Assembly (NCBI GenBank): GCA_965214485.1
Contig: CBDCBW010000017.1
Coordinates: 124,001 to 188,000, forward strand
Reading direction: 5' to 3'
Length of the DNA: 64,000 bases
From: JANQRZ01 sp965214485
Lineage (GTDB): Bacteria; Bacteroidota; Rhodothermia; Rhodothermales; JANQRZ01
In this document: one piece after another, positions 1 to 8,320 of the stretch
How positions within the stretch are numbered: the stretch's first letter is position 1
Layout: every line of letters begins with the position of its first letter
Position numbers and translations under genes: made by a program
The notes under the pieces: generated by a model
What the model was told of the DNA's origin: nothing
Seen by the model: the letters and a program-made list of their open reading frames with translations, nothing else
The model's database searches: none

Positions 1-737
1 AAGCCGTTGCGGAGCGAGAGGTCGAAGCGGTCGAGCTCGGCCGGCGGCTCGCTGTCGTAGCGGAGGTTCATCGCGATGCGGAGCGCGACGAAGCGCGTAA
101 GCTGCACGTCCAAGCCGGACTCGCCCAGCACGCGGACATCCTTGAACCGGTCGAAGCGCGGCTGGACGTACACCGTGTTCACGAACGTGACCAGGTCGGC
201 GAGTCCGAGCTTGAGCACGAGGTAGGTGCTCCACCGCCCGACCGTCACCTCGGGGCGGACGACCACCTCGTCGCGGTCGAGGAGCTCGTACTCCAGCATC
301 GGCGTCGTGCCGAAGTAGGCGGCAGCGGTGCTGTCGCGGAAGAGTTGGAGCCGGAGCCCTGCCCCGGCCAGGTAGCGGCGCTTGAGGAGCTGGGAGTCGT
401 CGCGCTGGGTCTGGACGAACGCCTCGGGACGAACCCAATCCAAGCCGGGCAGCCGAAGCACCGTCCGTAGATGGACGAAGCTGTTGTCGAGGAACACCCG
501 GCCTGCGGCCTCGCTGAACTCGACGTTGCCGATCAGGAAGGAGGCCACGTTGCCGGTGCGAAGGTCAAGCCGTCCCCGAAGCCCGAGGTCAAGCACCTCG
601 ACGTTGCCGGTGCGGAACGTCGCGTCGGCCGCCGCCGTGACGCTGAGCCCCTCCGCGTCCTCGGCGATCCGCATCTTCTCGGTGTTCACCTGCGCGAGGG
701 CGGCCGGAGTGAGGAGCAGAAGTAGAAAGAACCGCAT
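1..737 (-). CDS. DUF481-like outer-membrane protein, partial (3' end outside window)
   Basis: Reading the minus strand from an ATG at 737 gives an uninterrupted frame to the window edge (about 245 codons). It starts with a signal peptide (MRFFLLLLLTPAALAQ) and continues with alternating hydrophobic/polar strands such as LDLRTGNVASFLIGNVEF and LEYELLDRDEVVVRPEVTVG, typical of an outer-membrane beta barrel. The pattern of an N-terminal 'TGN' strand followed by repeated strands matches DUF481 (YdiY-like 'salt-induced outer membrane protein'). The family's molecular function is unknown. The C-terminal strands are missing because the gene runs off the window. Family assignment is by eye. Confidence 0.72.
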   Translation of the reverse strand, partial: MRFFLLLLLTPAALAQVNTEKMRIAEDAEGLSVTAAADATFRTGNVEVLDLGLRGRLDLRTGNVASFLIGNVEFSEAAGRVFLDNSFVHLRTVLRLPGLDWVRPEAFVQTQRDDSQLLKRRYLAGAGLRLQLFRDSTAAAYFGTTPMLEYELLDRDEVVVRPEVTVGRWSTYLVLKLGLADLVTFVNTVYVQPRFDRFKDVRVLGESGLDVQLTRFVALRIAMNLRYDSEPPAELDRFDLSLRNG

Positions 738-747
738 GGTTGAAGGA

Positions 748-865
748 TGTCATTTCGACGAGCGTAGCGAGGAGAAACCCCGAAGGGCTCGGCGAAGCCA
801 ATCCCCTACGTTGAAGTTTTCTCCGACGAGGGAGACCTCTGCTCCCTTCGGTCGTCGAGGTGACA
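748..865. repeat. Dispersed imperfect inverted repeat (FDERSEEK type)
   Basis: The element begins TGTCATTTCGACGAGCG and ends CGTCGAGGTGACA. Its two ends are imperfect reverse complements (TGTCA..TCGACGA at both edges), so the DNA can fold into one long hairpin. Read in frame it gives FDERSEEK, a peptide that recurs in automatically translated intergenic repeats of many bacteria (recalled, not searched). It lies between the start of the DUF481 gene and the end of the MscS gene. It is non-coding, REP/MITE-like DNA and could double as a transcription end for the MscS gene's neighbour. Confidence 0.6.
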
Positions 866-892
866 GGGCACCGGGATGGCAACTCACCAGGT

Positions 893-1906
893 TCACGCCT
901 CTGCCTGGGGCGGCGGGCCGGAGCCCGCGCCGGGCCGCATGAACGGCGCGTCCTGGAACGCCTGTGCCTCGTCGATGAAGAGCTGCAGGTGCGGAAACGG
1001 AATCTCGATGTCGGCGGCGCGCAGGGCCTCGCGGACCTTCTCGATGTACTCCCACCGGACGGGCACCTCGATCTTCGGGTCCTTGAGGAACAGCCGGAGC
1101 TCCATGTCCACGCTGGACTCGTTCATCGCCGTCACCACCACCTGCGCGGGGTAGTCCGGGTGGAGGCGCTCGTCGCCCTCGGTGGTCGCGAGCACGGCCT
1201 CGCGCGCCTGCTGCGGGTACTCCTTGTACGCGATCCCGAACGGGACGACGACCCGGAGGACGTTCAGCAGGGTGTGGTTGATGAGCTTCTGCTGGATCAT
1301 GTGCGCGTTCGGGAGGACCGCCACCTCGTTGTTGAGCGTGCGGATGCGCGTCGAGCGGAGCGTGATCTCCTGGACCGCCCCGAAGGTCCCCTCGACCTCG
1401 ACGTTGTCGCCGACGCGGAAGGGCTGGTCCAGGAGGATCGTGATGCCGGAGATGAAGTTCTCGAGCGTGTCCCGCGCCGCGAAGCCGAGGGCGATGCCGG
1501 CGATCCCCAAGCCCGCGATCAGCGCGCCGACGTTCATCCCGAGCTGGTCCAGGATGATGATCGCGGCGAAGGAGAACATGACGAGCCGGAAGGCCTTGAC
1601 CAGAAGCTGCCGGACGCCGAGGTTGATCTTCCGGCTCCGGCGGAGGACGCCCTCGAGGATCCCCGCCACGATCCGGTAGACCAGGAGGAACAGGAGCAGG
1701 ATGAGCAGCGCCGGGATCAGCCCGTCGACGACGAAGCCGATGACGGCCGTCGAGAGCTGCTCATACACGTCGTCGAACCGGCCCTCGCGCAGGGCGCGTC
1801 CGGTCTCCTGCAGGTTCTCCGTGATCTGGCTGATCGCGTTCGACGTGTCCGCACGGGCGGAGTCGGCGGCGAGGGAATCGGTGGGCTGGACGGGGGGGGC
1901 TTGCAT
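893..1906 (-). CDS. Small-conductance mechanosensitive channel, MscS family
   Basis: 337-residue inner-membrane channel that opens on membrane tension and releases osmolytes during hypo-osmotic shock. There is an N-terminal polar stretch (about residues 1-50). Three membrane segments follow at about 54-80, 100-122 and 125-150. The third is the pore helix, rich in Gly/Ala (GALIAGLGIAGIALGFAA) and followed by the MscS signature RDTLENFISG. A beta domain (PFRVGDNVEVEGTFGAV) and a cytosolic alpha/beta cage come next. Length is normal for a three-TM MscS. Codons 3-5 contain a run of eight C (1892-1899 as G), a possible slippage site. It stands alone between two dispersed repeats. Confidence 0.93.
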   Translation of the reverse strand: MQAPPVQPTDSLAADSARADTSNAISQITENLQETGRALREGRFDDVYEQLSTAVIGFVVDGLIPALLILLLFLLVYRIVAGILEGVLRRSRKINLGVRQLLVKAFRLVMFSFAAIIILDQLGMNVGALIAGLGIAGIALGFAARDTLENFISGITILLDQPFRVGDNVEVEGTFGAVQEITLRSTRIRTLNNEVAVLPNAHMIQQKLINHTLLNVLRVVVPFGIAYKEYPQQAREAVLATTEGDERLHPDYPAQVVVTAMNESSVDMELRLFLKDPKIEVPVRWEYIEKVREALRAADIEIPFPHLQLFIDEAQAFQDAPFMRPGAGSGPPPQAEA

Positions 1907-1932
1907 CGGACGATGCCTCAGCGGTTGGAAGA

Positions 1933-2056
1933 TGTCATCCTGGTCGGAGGCCCGGGGCTCACGCCGGGCGTCTCTGCCGGCACCTCGCTAGAGCCCGTTC
2001 GACTGCGTTCGCTAGGGCTCGCCGTTCGCTAGGGCTCGCCGTTCGCTCAGGATGAC
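1933..2056. repeat. Dispersed inverted repeat with internal 17-bp tandem copy
   Basis: The region starts TGTCATCCTG (1933) and ends CAGGATGAC (2056), a perfect terminal inversion of 9 bases. Inside, the 17-mer GTTCGCTAGGGCTCGCC occurs twice in tandem (2007-2023, 2024-2040) with a third partial copy. The 17-mer at 1991-2007 (GAGCCCGTTCGACTGCG) recurs in reverse orientation at 15533-15549, which ties this element to the one between rplU and rpmA. It fills the gap between the MscS and folD genes. Confidence 0.62.
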
Positions 2057-2071
2057 GGGGGGAGCGGAGGG

Positions 2072-2974
2072 CTAGGCCTCGACGGCGTGAGTCGTGCGTT
2101 CGTGCCTGCGCCGGGCGGCGTCGAGGGTGTTCTTGAGGAGGAGGGCGATCGTCATCGGGCCGACGCCGCCGGGGACGGGGGTGATCCACCCGGCCTTTTC
2201 TTTCGCGGCCTCGAAGTCCACGTCGCCGACGAGGCGGTACCCCCGCGCTCGCCCCGCGTCCTCCACCCGGTTGATCCCGACGTCGATGACGGCGGCACCG
2301 GGCTTCACCATGTCCGCCGTCACGAAGCCCGCGCGGCCGATCGCGGCGACCAGGATGTCGGCCTGGCGGGCGATCTCGGCGAGGCCCTCCGTCCGGCTGT
2401 GGCAGACGGTGACGGTGGCGTCGGTGCCGCGCCGGAGCAAAAGGTTCGCGAGGGGCTTACCGACGATGTTGCTCCGCCCGATCACGACCGCGTGCGCGCC
2501 GCTCGTCTCGATTTGGCTGCGCTCCAGCATCTCGACGATCCCGGCGGGCGTGCACGGCACGAACCCCGGCTCGCCGACCACGAGCCGCCCGACGTTTTCG
2601 GGGTGGAAGCCGTCCACGTCTTTGTCCGGGTCGAGGGCGTGGATGACCTTCGCGTCGTCGACGTGGTCGGGGAGCGGGAGCTGGACGAGGATGCCGTCGA
2701 CGGTCGGGTTGGCGTTGAGCTCGGCGAGGACCGCGAGGAGGTCGAGCTCCGGGATGTCGGCGGGGAGGTGGAGCGTCTCGCTGTCGATGCCGGCCTCGGC
2801 GGCGGCGCGGATTTTCCCGCGCACGTAGGAGGCCGAGGCGGGGTGCTCGCCGACGAGGACGACGCGGAGCGCGGGCACGCGGTGGCCGGCCTGCGTCCAG
2901 TCCTCGACGCCGGCGCGGACGTCGGCGCGGACGTCGGCGGCGATGGCTTTTCCGTCGATCAGTTGAGCAGGCAT
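2072..2974 (-). CDS. folD: Bifunctional methylenetetrahydrofolate dehydrogenase / cyclohydrolase
   Basis: 300-residue cytosolic enzyme of one-carbon metabolism. It oxidises 5,10-methylene-THF to methenyl-THF with NADP and hydrolyses it to 10-formyl-THF. The N-terminal catalytic domain shows SASYVRGKIRAAAEAGI with the invariant Tyr and Lys, and the signatures DGILVQLPLPDHV and KDVDGFHPENVGRL. The Rossmann half has VVIGRSNIVGKPLANLLLRR and the C-terminal PGGVGPMTIALLLKNT. Full family length; ATG start at 2974. No operon partner is evident, since the next gene is divergent asd. Confidence 0.97.
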   Translation of the reverse strand: MPAQLIDGKAIAADVRADVRAGVEDWTQAGHRVPALRVVLVGEHPASASYVRGKIRAAAEAGIDSETLHLPADIPELDLLAVLAELNANPTVDGILVQLPLPDHVDDAKVIHALDPDKDVDGFHPENVGRLVVGEPGFVPCTPAGIVEMLERSQIETSGAHAVVIGRSNIVGKPLANLLLRRGTDATVTVCHSRTEGLAEIARQADILVAAIGRAGFVTADMVKPGAAVIDVGINRVEDAGRARGYRLVGDVDFEAAKEKAGWITPVPGGVGPMTIALLLKNTLDAARRRHERTTHAVEA

Positions 2975-3110
2975 GTCGGTGGGGCAGGCACGTCGGTGAG
3001 ACGGTGGGCGGTGGGCGGCGGGAGGTGGAAGCTACTCCGAAACGCGTTGCCCGAACAGACCGGGGGCTGGGGCGTTCCGTGCCTACCTCCGTCACCCAAC
3101 CGCCCCAACC

Positions 3111-4178
3111 GTGAAGCAGCCATTGAAAGCCGGTATCCTCGGCGCGACGGGGGCCGTCGGCCAGAAGTTCGTCGAGCTCCTCGACGGCCACCCGCAGTTC
3201 GAGACTGCGGTGCTCGCGGCGTCGGAGCGCTCGGCGGGGCGGCCCTACCGCGAGGCCGCGAACTGGATCGGCGCGCGCGAGATGCCCGAAGCCGTCGCCG
3301 AGCGCACGGTGGTCCTCGCCGAGCCGGAGGCGCTCGCAGGCTGCGACTTCGTTTTCTCCGGCCTCGACGCCCCGGCCGCCGAGGCGCTCGAACACCGCTT
3401 CGCCGAAGCTGGACTGCCCGTCATCTCGAACGCCCGCACGCACCGGATGGACCCCGACGTGCCGCTGCTCATCCCCGAGGTCAACCCGGACCATACCGCC
3501 CTGGTCGAGCAGCAGACCGCGCCGGCCTGGATCGTGACGAACCCCAACTGCTCGGCGGTCGGTTTGGTGATGGCGCTCCGCCCGCTCGTCGATGCGTTCG
3601 GCGTCGAGGCGGTCCACGTCGTGACGATGCAGGCGCTCTCGGGCGCGGGCTACCCCGGCGTCTCGTCGCTCGACATCCTCGGCAACGTCGTCCCGTTCCT
3701 GCCGGGCGAGGAGGAGAAGCTCGCGCTGGAGCCGTGCAAGCTCCTCGGCACGCTGGAGAACGGCGCGGTCCGGCCCGCCGACCTCACCGTTTCGGCGCAG
3801 TGCACGCGGGTCCCGGTGCTCGACGGCCACCTCGAATGCGTCTCGGTCAAGCTCGGCGCGCCGGCCTCGCCCGAGGCCGTGGCCGAGGCCCTCGCGTCGT
3901 TCCGCTCGCCGCTCGCCGGGATGGAGCTGCCGACGGCCCCGGCGCGCCCGATCCGGGTGTTCGAGGACGAGCGCTTCCCGCAGCCGCGCCGCCACGTCGA
4001 GGCCGAGGGCGGGATGCAGGTCAGCGTCGGGCGCGTCCGCGCGTGCGCGGTCCTCGACGTCAAGTTCGTCGTGCTCTCGCACAACACGGTCCGGGGGGCC
4101 GCCGGCGGCGCGATCCTCAACGCCGAGCTGCTGCAGGCGCAAGGCCGGCTCGTCCCCCGCGCCGTCGCCGCCGGATGA
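3111..4178 (+). CDS. asd: Aspartate-semialdehyde dehydrogenase
   Basis: 355 residues. It reduces aspartyl phosphate to aspartate semialdehyde, the branch point to lysine/diaminopimelate, threonine and methionine. The N-terminal nucleotide motif is ILGATGAVGQKFVELL, the catalytic cysteine lies in TNPNCSAVGL, and there is an active-site stretch SGAGYPGVSSLD. Late in the protein come CTRVPVLDGH, with the catalytic-type His, and SHNTVRGAAGGA. The start is GTG at 3111, the only one that keeps the Rossmann strand at residue about 7. Its stop overlaps the next gene's ATG (ATGA), so translation is coupled. Confidence 0.96.
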   Translation: MKQPLKAGILGATGAVGQKFVELLDGHPQFETAVLAASERSAGRPYREAANWIGAREMPEAVAERTVVLAEPEALAGCDFVFSGLDAPAAEALEHRFAEAGLPVISNARTHRMDPDVPLLIPEVNPDHTALVEQQTAPAWIVTNPNCSAVGLVMALRPLVDAFGVEAVHVVTMQALSGAGYPGVSSLDILGNVVPFLPGEEEKLALEPCKLLGTLENGAVRPADLTVSAQCTRVPVLDGHLECVSVKLGAPASPEAVAEALASFRSPLAGMELPTAPARPIRVFEDERFPQPRRHVEAEGGMQVSVGRVRACAVLDVKFVVLSHNTVRGAAGGAILNAELLQAQGRLVPRAVAAG

Positions 4179-4657
4179 GCGCGGTCACGGTCCGCCGGGC
4201 ACGCCGCACCGACGCCGACGCGGCGGTCGCGCTCTGGGCGCAGCTTCAGGCCGAGCACCGCGCCCTCGACGCCCGCCACCGCTCGAGCGCCTCGGCGGAG
4301 GAGCGCTGGCGCAACGACTTCCGCGTGTGGATCGAGCGCGACGAGCACCGGGTGTTTGTCGCCGAGCGTGGGGCCGAGGTCGTCGGCCTTGTGACGGCGC
4401 ACCCGTTCTGGCCCGCCCCGGTCTACGAGCAGGAGCTCGAGGTCTACGTCACCGAGCTCATCGTGCGGGCGGACCACCGCGGGCGTGGGGTCGGGACCGC
4501 GCTGCTCGGGGCCGTGCGGCGGTGGGCGCGGCGGCAGGGGGCGACCCAGCTCCGGGCCGGCGTCCTCAGCCGGAACACGCGGGGCCGCGCCTTCTGGGCG
4601 CGCGAGGGGGCCGAGGACCTCTTCACGACCGTGACGCTGGACGTGGGGAAACCGTGA
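4175..4657 (+). CDS. GNAT-family N-acetyltransferase
   Basis: 160 residues, starting at ATG 4175 inside the asd stop (ATGA overlap). It has the GNAT fold in order: VTVRRARRTDADAAVALWAQL (beta1-alpha1), VVGLVTAHPF (beta3), YVTELIVRADHRGRGVGTALL (beta4 plus the acetyl-CoA pyrophosphate loop R/Q-x-x-G-x-G/A) and GVLSRNTRGRAFWAREGA (motif B). The enzyme transfers an acetyl group from acetyl-CoA to an amine. The substrate cannot be told. Coupling to asd suggests an amino-acid-related substrate but is weak evidence. Confidence 0.85.
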   Translation: MSAVTVRRARRTDADAAVALWAQLQAEHRALDARHRSSASAEERWRNDFRVWIERDEHRVFVAERGAEVVGLVTAHPFWPAPVYEQELEVYVTELIVRADHRGRGVGTALLGAVRRWARRQGATQLRAGVLSRNTRGRAFWAREGAEDLFTTVTLDVGKP

Positions 4658-4743
4658 CGCTGGAGGCCGGGGAAGAGGAACGTCCTCCGGGGTCGGTCGT
4701 GTGAGGCGAGGACTCCTCCTCTTCCCCAACCCGCCAAGCCGCT

Positions 4744-5298
4744 ATGCCCTTTCGCTTGCTCTGCCTCCTGGGCCTCGCCCTCCTGCTCGCCGTGCCCGCC
4801 TCTGCGCAGGAGCGCGGCAACGACGAGCCCCGCACCAGCCCCAACGCCACCGTCGGCCAGACCATCGGCACGACGAAGGTCATGCTCTCCTACAGCCGCC
4901 CCAGCGTGCGCGGGCGGGCCATCTTCGGCACCGCCTCGGACGAGGCGCTCGTCCCCTACGACGCCGTCTGGCGCACCGGAGCCAACGAGGCCACGACCGT
5001 CACCTTCTCCGACGACGTGAGGGTCGAGGGCGAGGCGCTCGCCGCCGGCACCTACGGCCTGTTCACCGTTCCCGGCGAGGAGGAGTGGACCATCGCGTTC
5101 AACCGCGTCGCCGAGCAGTGGGGCGCGGGGGACTACGACGAGGGCAACGACGCGCTCCGCGTCATGGTCAAACCCACGATGGGCGACGTGGACGAGGTAA
5201 TGACCTTCTCGTTCGACAGGGTGAGCGAGAACGAGGCCACGCTCGTCCTGCACTGGGCCGAGGTCGAGGTGCCGATCACGATCACGGCCGGCTCGTGA
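4744..5298 (+). CDS. DUF2911 domain secreted protein
   Basis: 184 residues with a cleavable signal peptide (MPFRLLCLLGLALLLAVPASAQ). The mature part has the hallmark DUF2911 blocks: VMLSYSRPSVRGRAIFG, LVPYDAVWRTGANEATTV, LAAGTYGLFTVPGEEEWTIAFN and a final ATLVLHWAEVEVPITI. DUF2911 proteins are common in Bacteroidota, small, periplasmic or exported, and of unknown function. The length suits the single-domain form. The 85-base gap after the GNAT gene leaves room for its own promoter, though none is obvious. Confidence 0.88.
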   Translation: MPFRLLCLLGLALLLAVPASAQERGNDEPRTSPNATVGQTIGTTKVMLSYSRPSVRGRAIFGTASDEALVPYDAVWRTGANEATTVTFSDDVRVEGEALAAGTYGLFTVPGEEEWTIAFNRVAEQWGAGDYDEGNDALRVMVKPTMGDVDEVMTFSFDRVSENEATLVLHWAEVEVPITITAGS

Positions 5299-5351
5299 CA
5301 CCACGTCCGGCTGAAGTGCAGCAGGCCGAACGGCCCCTCCCAACCCTTCTC

Positions 5352-5371
5352 CCCCACGCTCCGCCGTGGGG
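5352..5371. repeat. GC hairpin of a dispersed intergenic repeat
   Basis: The core is CCCCACG-CTCCGC-CGTGGGG, a perfect 7-bp stem with a 6-base loop. It sits inside a longer C-rich/G-rich imperfect inverted repeat (about 5328-5390: CCCCTCCC on the left, GGGGGGGAGGGG on the right). Such hairpins recur in intergenic DNA of unrelated GC-rich bacteria (recalled). It may end transcription of the DUF2911 gene but has no T-tract. Confidence 0.45.
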
Positions 5372-5422
5372 AGGGGGGGAGGGGCTGCCTAGGCAATCAC
5401 GCGCGGAGCAAACGGATTGGGT

Positions 5423-6283
5423 ATGACCCACTTTCGCTCCGTCGCTGCCTGTGTCGCACTGGCGGTTCTCGCGGGCTGCGCCGAGCCGGAATCCGGGCCG
5501 GCGCAGCCCGCGCTCGTTGGTGCCCCCGCTGGTGCCCCCGCTGGTGCCCCCGCCGACGCGGCAGCCGTAGCGGTGATCGAGCGGGCGCGAGCGGCGCACG
5601 GTGCCGGGGTGCTGGACCACGCCGTCGTCACCTTCGGCTTCCGGGGGCGGGCGTTCCGCGCCGAGCGCGACGGCGGGCGCTTCGCGTACTCCCGAAGCTG
5701 GGCGGACTCCACCGGCACCGTCCGCGACGTGCTGGGCAACGACGGCTTCCGCCGCACCGTCGGTGGGGTGCCGGTCACGCTCGACCCGCAGACGGCGGCG
5801 GCGGCGGAGGGGGCGCTCAACTCGGTCGTCTACTTCGCGCTGCTCCCGCACGCCCTCGCCGACGCCGCCGTGCAGCCGCGCCACCTCGGCCCGGACTCGC
5901 TGCGCGGCGAGCCGTACGACCTCGTCGAGGTCACCTTCCGGCCCGACGGCGGCGGGCGCGACCACCAGGACCGCTTCCTCTACTGGGTCCACCGCGAGCG
6001 CGACACGGTCGACTACCTCGCGTATTCCTACGAGGTCAACGGCGGGGGGGCACGGTTCCGCCGCGCCGTCAACCCCCGCACCGTCAGCGGCGTCCGCTTC
6101 GCCGACTACGAGAACTACTCCGCCGAGCCGCTGGAGCCTCCGCTCGAAGCCCTCGGCCGGTGGTGGGAAGCGGACTCGCTGGAGCTCCTGTCGGAGATCG
6201 TGCTGGAGGGCGTGCGGGTGGACGAGCAAGCTGCCCGTGAACTGGGGAAATCCCCGGTAGCCGAATCCGGTCCTTCACTGTAG
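5423..6283 (+). CDS. Putative lipoprotein, DUF6503-like
   Basis: The ATG at 5423 (a TTG lies two codons upstream) opens a 286-residue protein. The N-terminus is a lipoprotein signal with lipobox LAGC, so it is probably attached to a membrane on the periplasmic side. A low-complexity linker follows, made by three copies of the 12-mer GGTGCCCCCGCT (5519-5554, giving AGAPAGAPAG). The body has ARAAHGAGVLDHAVVTFGFRG, NSVVYFALLPHALAD, DHQDRFLYWVHRERDTVDYLAYSYE and FRRAVNPRTVSGVRFADYENY, which recalls DUF6503 of Bacteroidota (from memory). No catalytic residues are recognised and the function is unknown. Confidence 0.7.
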   Translation: MTHFRSVAACVALAVLAGCAEPESGPAQPALVGAPAGAPAGAPADAAAVAVIERARAAHGAGVLDHAVVTFGFRGRAFRAERDGGRFAYSRSWADSTGTVRDVLGNDGFRRTVGGVPVTLDPQTAAAAEGALNSVVYFALLPHALADAAVQPRHLGPDSLRGEPYDLVEVTFRPDGGGRDHQDRFLYWVHRERDTVDYLAYSYEVNGGGARFRRAVNPRTVSGVRFADYENYSAEPLEPPLEALGRWWEADSLELLSEIVLEGVRVDEQAARELGKSPVAESGPSL

Positions 6284-6399
6284 GAATCGAACATGTGCGA
6301 GGGCTACGTTCGGGGTGCACCTCAAAGAGCAGGAGGTCTGACCAGCCCCCGCTGGTTCCCCTCTAGGCGCTTCCGCTGCGCCGCCTTCTGCCGAACGCT

Positions 6400-6436
6400 C
6401 AGAGGCCGGTCCCCCTTCCCCGCGGGCCGGCCTCTG
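6400..6436. terminator. Hairpin between convergent genes
   Basis: Perfect 10-bp inverted repeat CAGAGGCCGG / CCGGCCTCTG with a 17-base spacer, placed between the ends of the lipoprotein gene (plus) and thiL (minus). The convergent position suggests a bidirectional terminator. There is no T-run on either side, so an intrinsic terminator of the E. coli type is not shown. Confidence 0.4.
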
Positions 6437-6488
6437 GTACGAACCGGCGTCGCGCACGGCGGGGTCGTGCCGAGCGGTTTGGGAGCGC

Positions 6489-7508
6489 CTAGAAATGGCG
6501 GAAGCCCGCGGCCTCGAGCGGGACCGTCGCCCCGTCCGGCGTGCCGAGCACGACCTCCGGCGAGGCCGTCACCGCGCCCACGACGGCGAAGCTGTCGCCG
6601 GGCAGCCGCTTGGCCTGCGCCTCGGGCAGGGCAAAGAGCAGCTCGTAGTCCTCGCCGCCGTAGAGCGCGTAGGCCTCGGGCCGGTCGCCGAAGCGCTCGG
6701 CGGCGCGGAACGTCTGGGCGTGGACCGGCAGCAGGGCCGCCTCGATGCGCGCCCCGACGCCGCCGGCCCGGGCAAGGTGGTGAACCTCGGAGGCGAGGCC
6801 GTCGGAGAGGTCGATGAGGGCGTGGGGGCGGACCCCGGCCTCGCGCCACTGGCGCAGCCGGTCGAGCCGGGGCTGGGGCGCGAGCTGGCGCTCGACGACG
6901 TAGCTCCACGCGCCCAGGTCGGGCTGCGCGTCGCGGTCGGCAAAGGTGCCTTTCTCGGCGAGGAGCACCTTGAGCCCCGCCGCCGCGCCGCCCAGGTCGC
7001 CGGTGACGCACAGGAGGTCGCCGGGCTGCGCGCCGCGCCGGGTGACGATCTCGGCCTCGTCCGCCTCGCCGAGGACCGTGACGCAGAGCACGAGCCGCTC
7101 CGCCGCCGTCACGTCGCCGCCGATGACCGTGCAGCCGAACCGGCGGCAGGCGTGGGCGATCCCGTCGTAGAGCGTCTCGGCGGCCTCGACCGACACGTTG
7201 TTCGGGAGGCCGAGCGCGACCGTCGCCCACCGGGGCGCGGCGTTCATCGCCGCGACGTCGCTGACGTTGACGGCGATGGCCTTCGCCCCGAGCAAACCTA
7301 GCGGCACGAACGACCGGTCGAAGTGGACCCCCTCGACGAGCGCGTCCGTCGTCACGACCTGCACGCGCCCGTTGCCGATGCGGACGACGGCGGCGTCGTC
7401 GCCGATGCCCTCGACGAGGTCGTCGGACGGGGCCTCGCCGAGGGCATCGCGGAGCCGCTCGATGAGGCCGAACTCGCCGACCTCGGAGATGGGGGTGAAG
7501 TCGGGCAT
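6489..7508 (-). CDS. thiL: Thiamine-monophosphate kinase
   Basis: 339 residues. It phosphorylates thiamine monophosphate to thiamine pyrophosphate with ATP, the last step of cofactor synthesis. The N-terminal motif VEGIGDDAAVVRI carries the metal-binding Asp pair. It is followed by TTDALVEGVHFDRSFVPLGLLGAKAIAVNVSD-type sequence, IGGDVTAAERLVLCVTVLGE, the glycine-rich LIDLSDGLASEVHHLA and the late YALYGGEDYELLFALP, all diagnostic of ThiL in the PurM/SelD superfamily. ATG start, family-typical length. No other thiamine genes are in the window. Confidence 0.95.
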   Translation of the reverse strand: MPDFTPISEVGEFGLIERLRDALGEAPSDDLVEGIGDDAAVVRIGNGRVQVVTTDALVEGVHFDRSFVPLGLLGAKAIAVNVSDVAAMNAAPRWATVALGLPNNVSVEAAETLYDGIAHACRRFGCTVIGGDVTAAERLVLCVTVLGEADEAEIVTRRGAQPGDLLCVTGDLGGAAAGLKVLLAEKGTFADRDAQPDLGAWSYVVERQLAPQPRLDRLRQWREAGVRPHALIDLSDGLASEVHHLARAGGVGARIEAALLPVHAQTFRAAERFGDRPEAYALYGGEDYELLFALPEAQAKRLPGDSFAVVGAVTASPEVVLGTPDGATVPLEAAGFRHF

Positions 7509-7659
7509 AGGAGAAGCGGGAAAGGTTTCTTTCTGGGCGTGGGGGGCGGGGAGGGAAAGGAGGGTGGGGAAGCGCTAACCCTTTACCTCCTGTGCCGACG
7601 ATTCAGGCTGAGATTCCTCCACTCCTTCCACTCCCTCCACGCCATGAATAACCCCTTCC

Positions 7660-8208
7660 TCACACCTCGCCGCCGACGGCGCGGTACGAGCGGGCGTAGT
7701 AGAGCAGCGGGCCGGCGGCGGTGCCCTCGGTGACGCGCTCGACGTGTCCGAGGAAGAGCGAGTGGTCGCCCGCGTCGTGGACGGCCCACGGCGTGCAGTG
7801 CAGCACCCCGAAGGTGCCGTGCAGGACCGGCGGGTCGGTCGGGGACGAGTCGTGCGGGACGGCGCTGAGCTGCGCCTCGCTCTCCAGGTCCGGCAGCGCG
7901 AAATGCGTGGCGAGGTCGGCCTGATCGTCGCCGAGGAGGTGGACGGCGAAGGCCTCGGCCCCGGCCAGCACCGCGTGGAAGGCCGACGGCTTCTGCACGT
8001 TGAACGAGACCAGCGGCGGGTCGAGCGAGACGCTCGTGAACGAGCCGATCGTCGCGCCGCGCGCCGTCCCGTTCGCCGCCGCCGTCACGACGGTCACGGG
8101 CGAGGCGACGCGCCGCATCACCGCGCGCAGCCGCTCCCCCTCGACGCCGACGGGCGGCTCGGCATCGGGGGCGTCGACGGGGGCCGGATGGTGGGCGTCG
8201 TGGGACAC
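7660..8208 (-). CDS. Flavin reductase family protein
   Basis: The GTG at 8208 gives 182 residues. The FMN-binding split-barrel of flavin reductase-like proteins is visible: MRRVASPVTVVTAAANGTARGATIGSFTSVSLDPPLVSFNVQK, then SAFHAVLAGAEAFAVHLL and LHCTPWAVHDAGDHSLFLGHVERV near the C-terminus. Members reduce FMN/FAD with NAD(P)H for a partner monooxygenase or act on small substrates; no partner monooxygenase lies nearby. The frame stays open upstream, but composition and family length place the start here. An internal ATG at MRRVASPV would remove conserved N-terminal sequence. Confidence 0.85.
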   Translation of the reverse strand: MSHDAHHPAPVDAPDAEPPVGVEGERLRAVMRRVASPVTVVTAAANGTARGATIGSFTSVSLDPPLVSFNVQKPSAFHAVLAGAEAFAVHLLGDDQADLATHFALPDLESEAQLSAVPHDSSPTDPPVLHGTFGVLHCTPWAVHDAGDHSLFLGHVERVTEGTAAGPLLYYARSYRAVGGEV

Positions 8209-8320
8209 GGGCGAATCGGTGCATGATGCGGGATGCGCGAGACACGATGGGTAGTGCGCGAGCGTCCCCTCGGCGAAGGGTCTCGGCCTCACGCCTCGCC
8301 TCGGCCTCACGCATCGCTCG

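Noticed and set aside
382..942. Plus-strand frame of 186 codons over the DUF481 gene and the first repeat
   Set aside because: It is antisense to a better gene with a signal peptide, and its end is the translated repeat (FDERSEEK).
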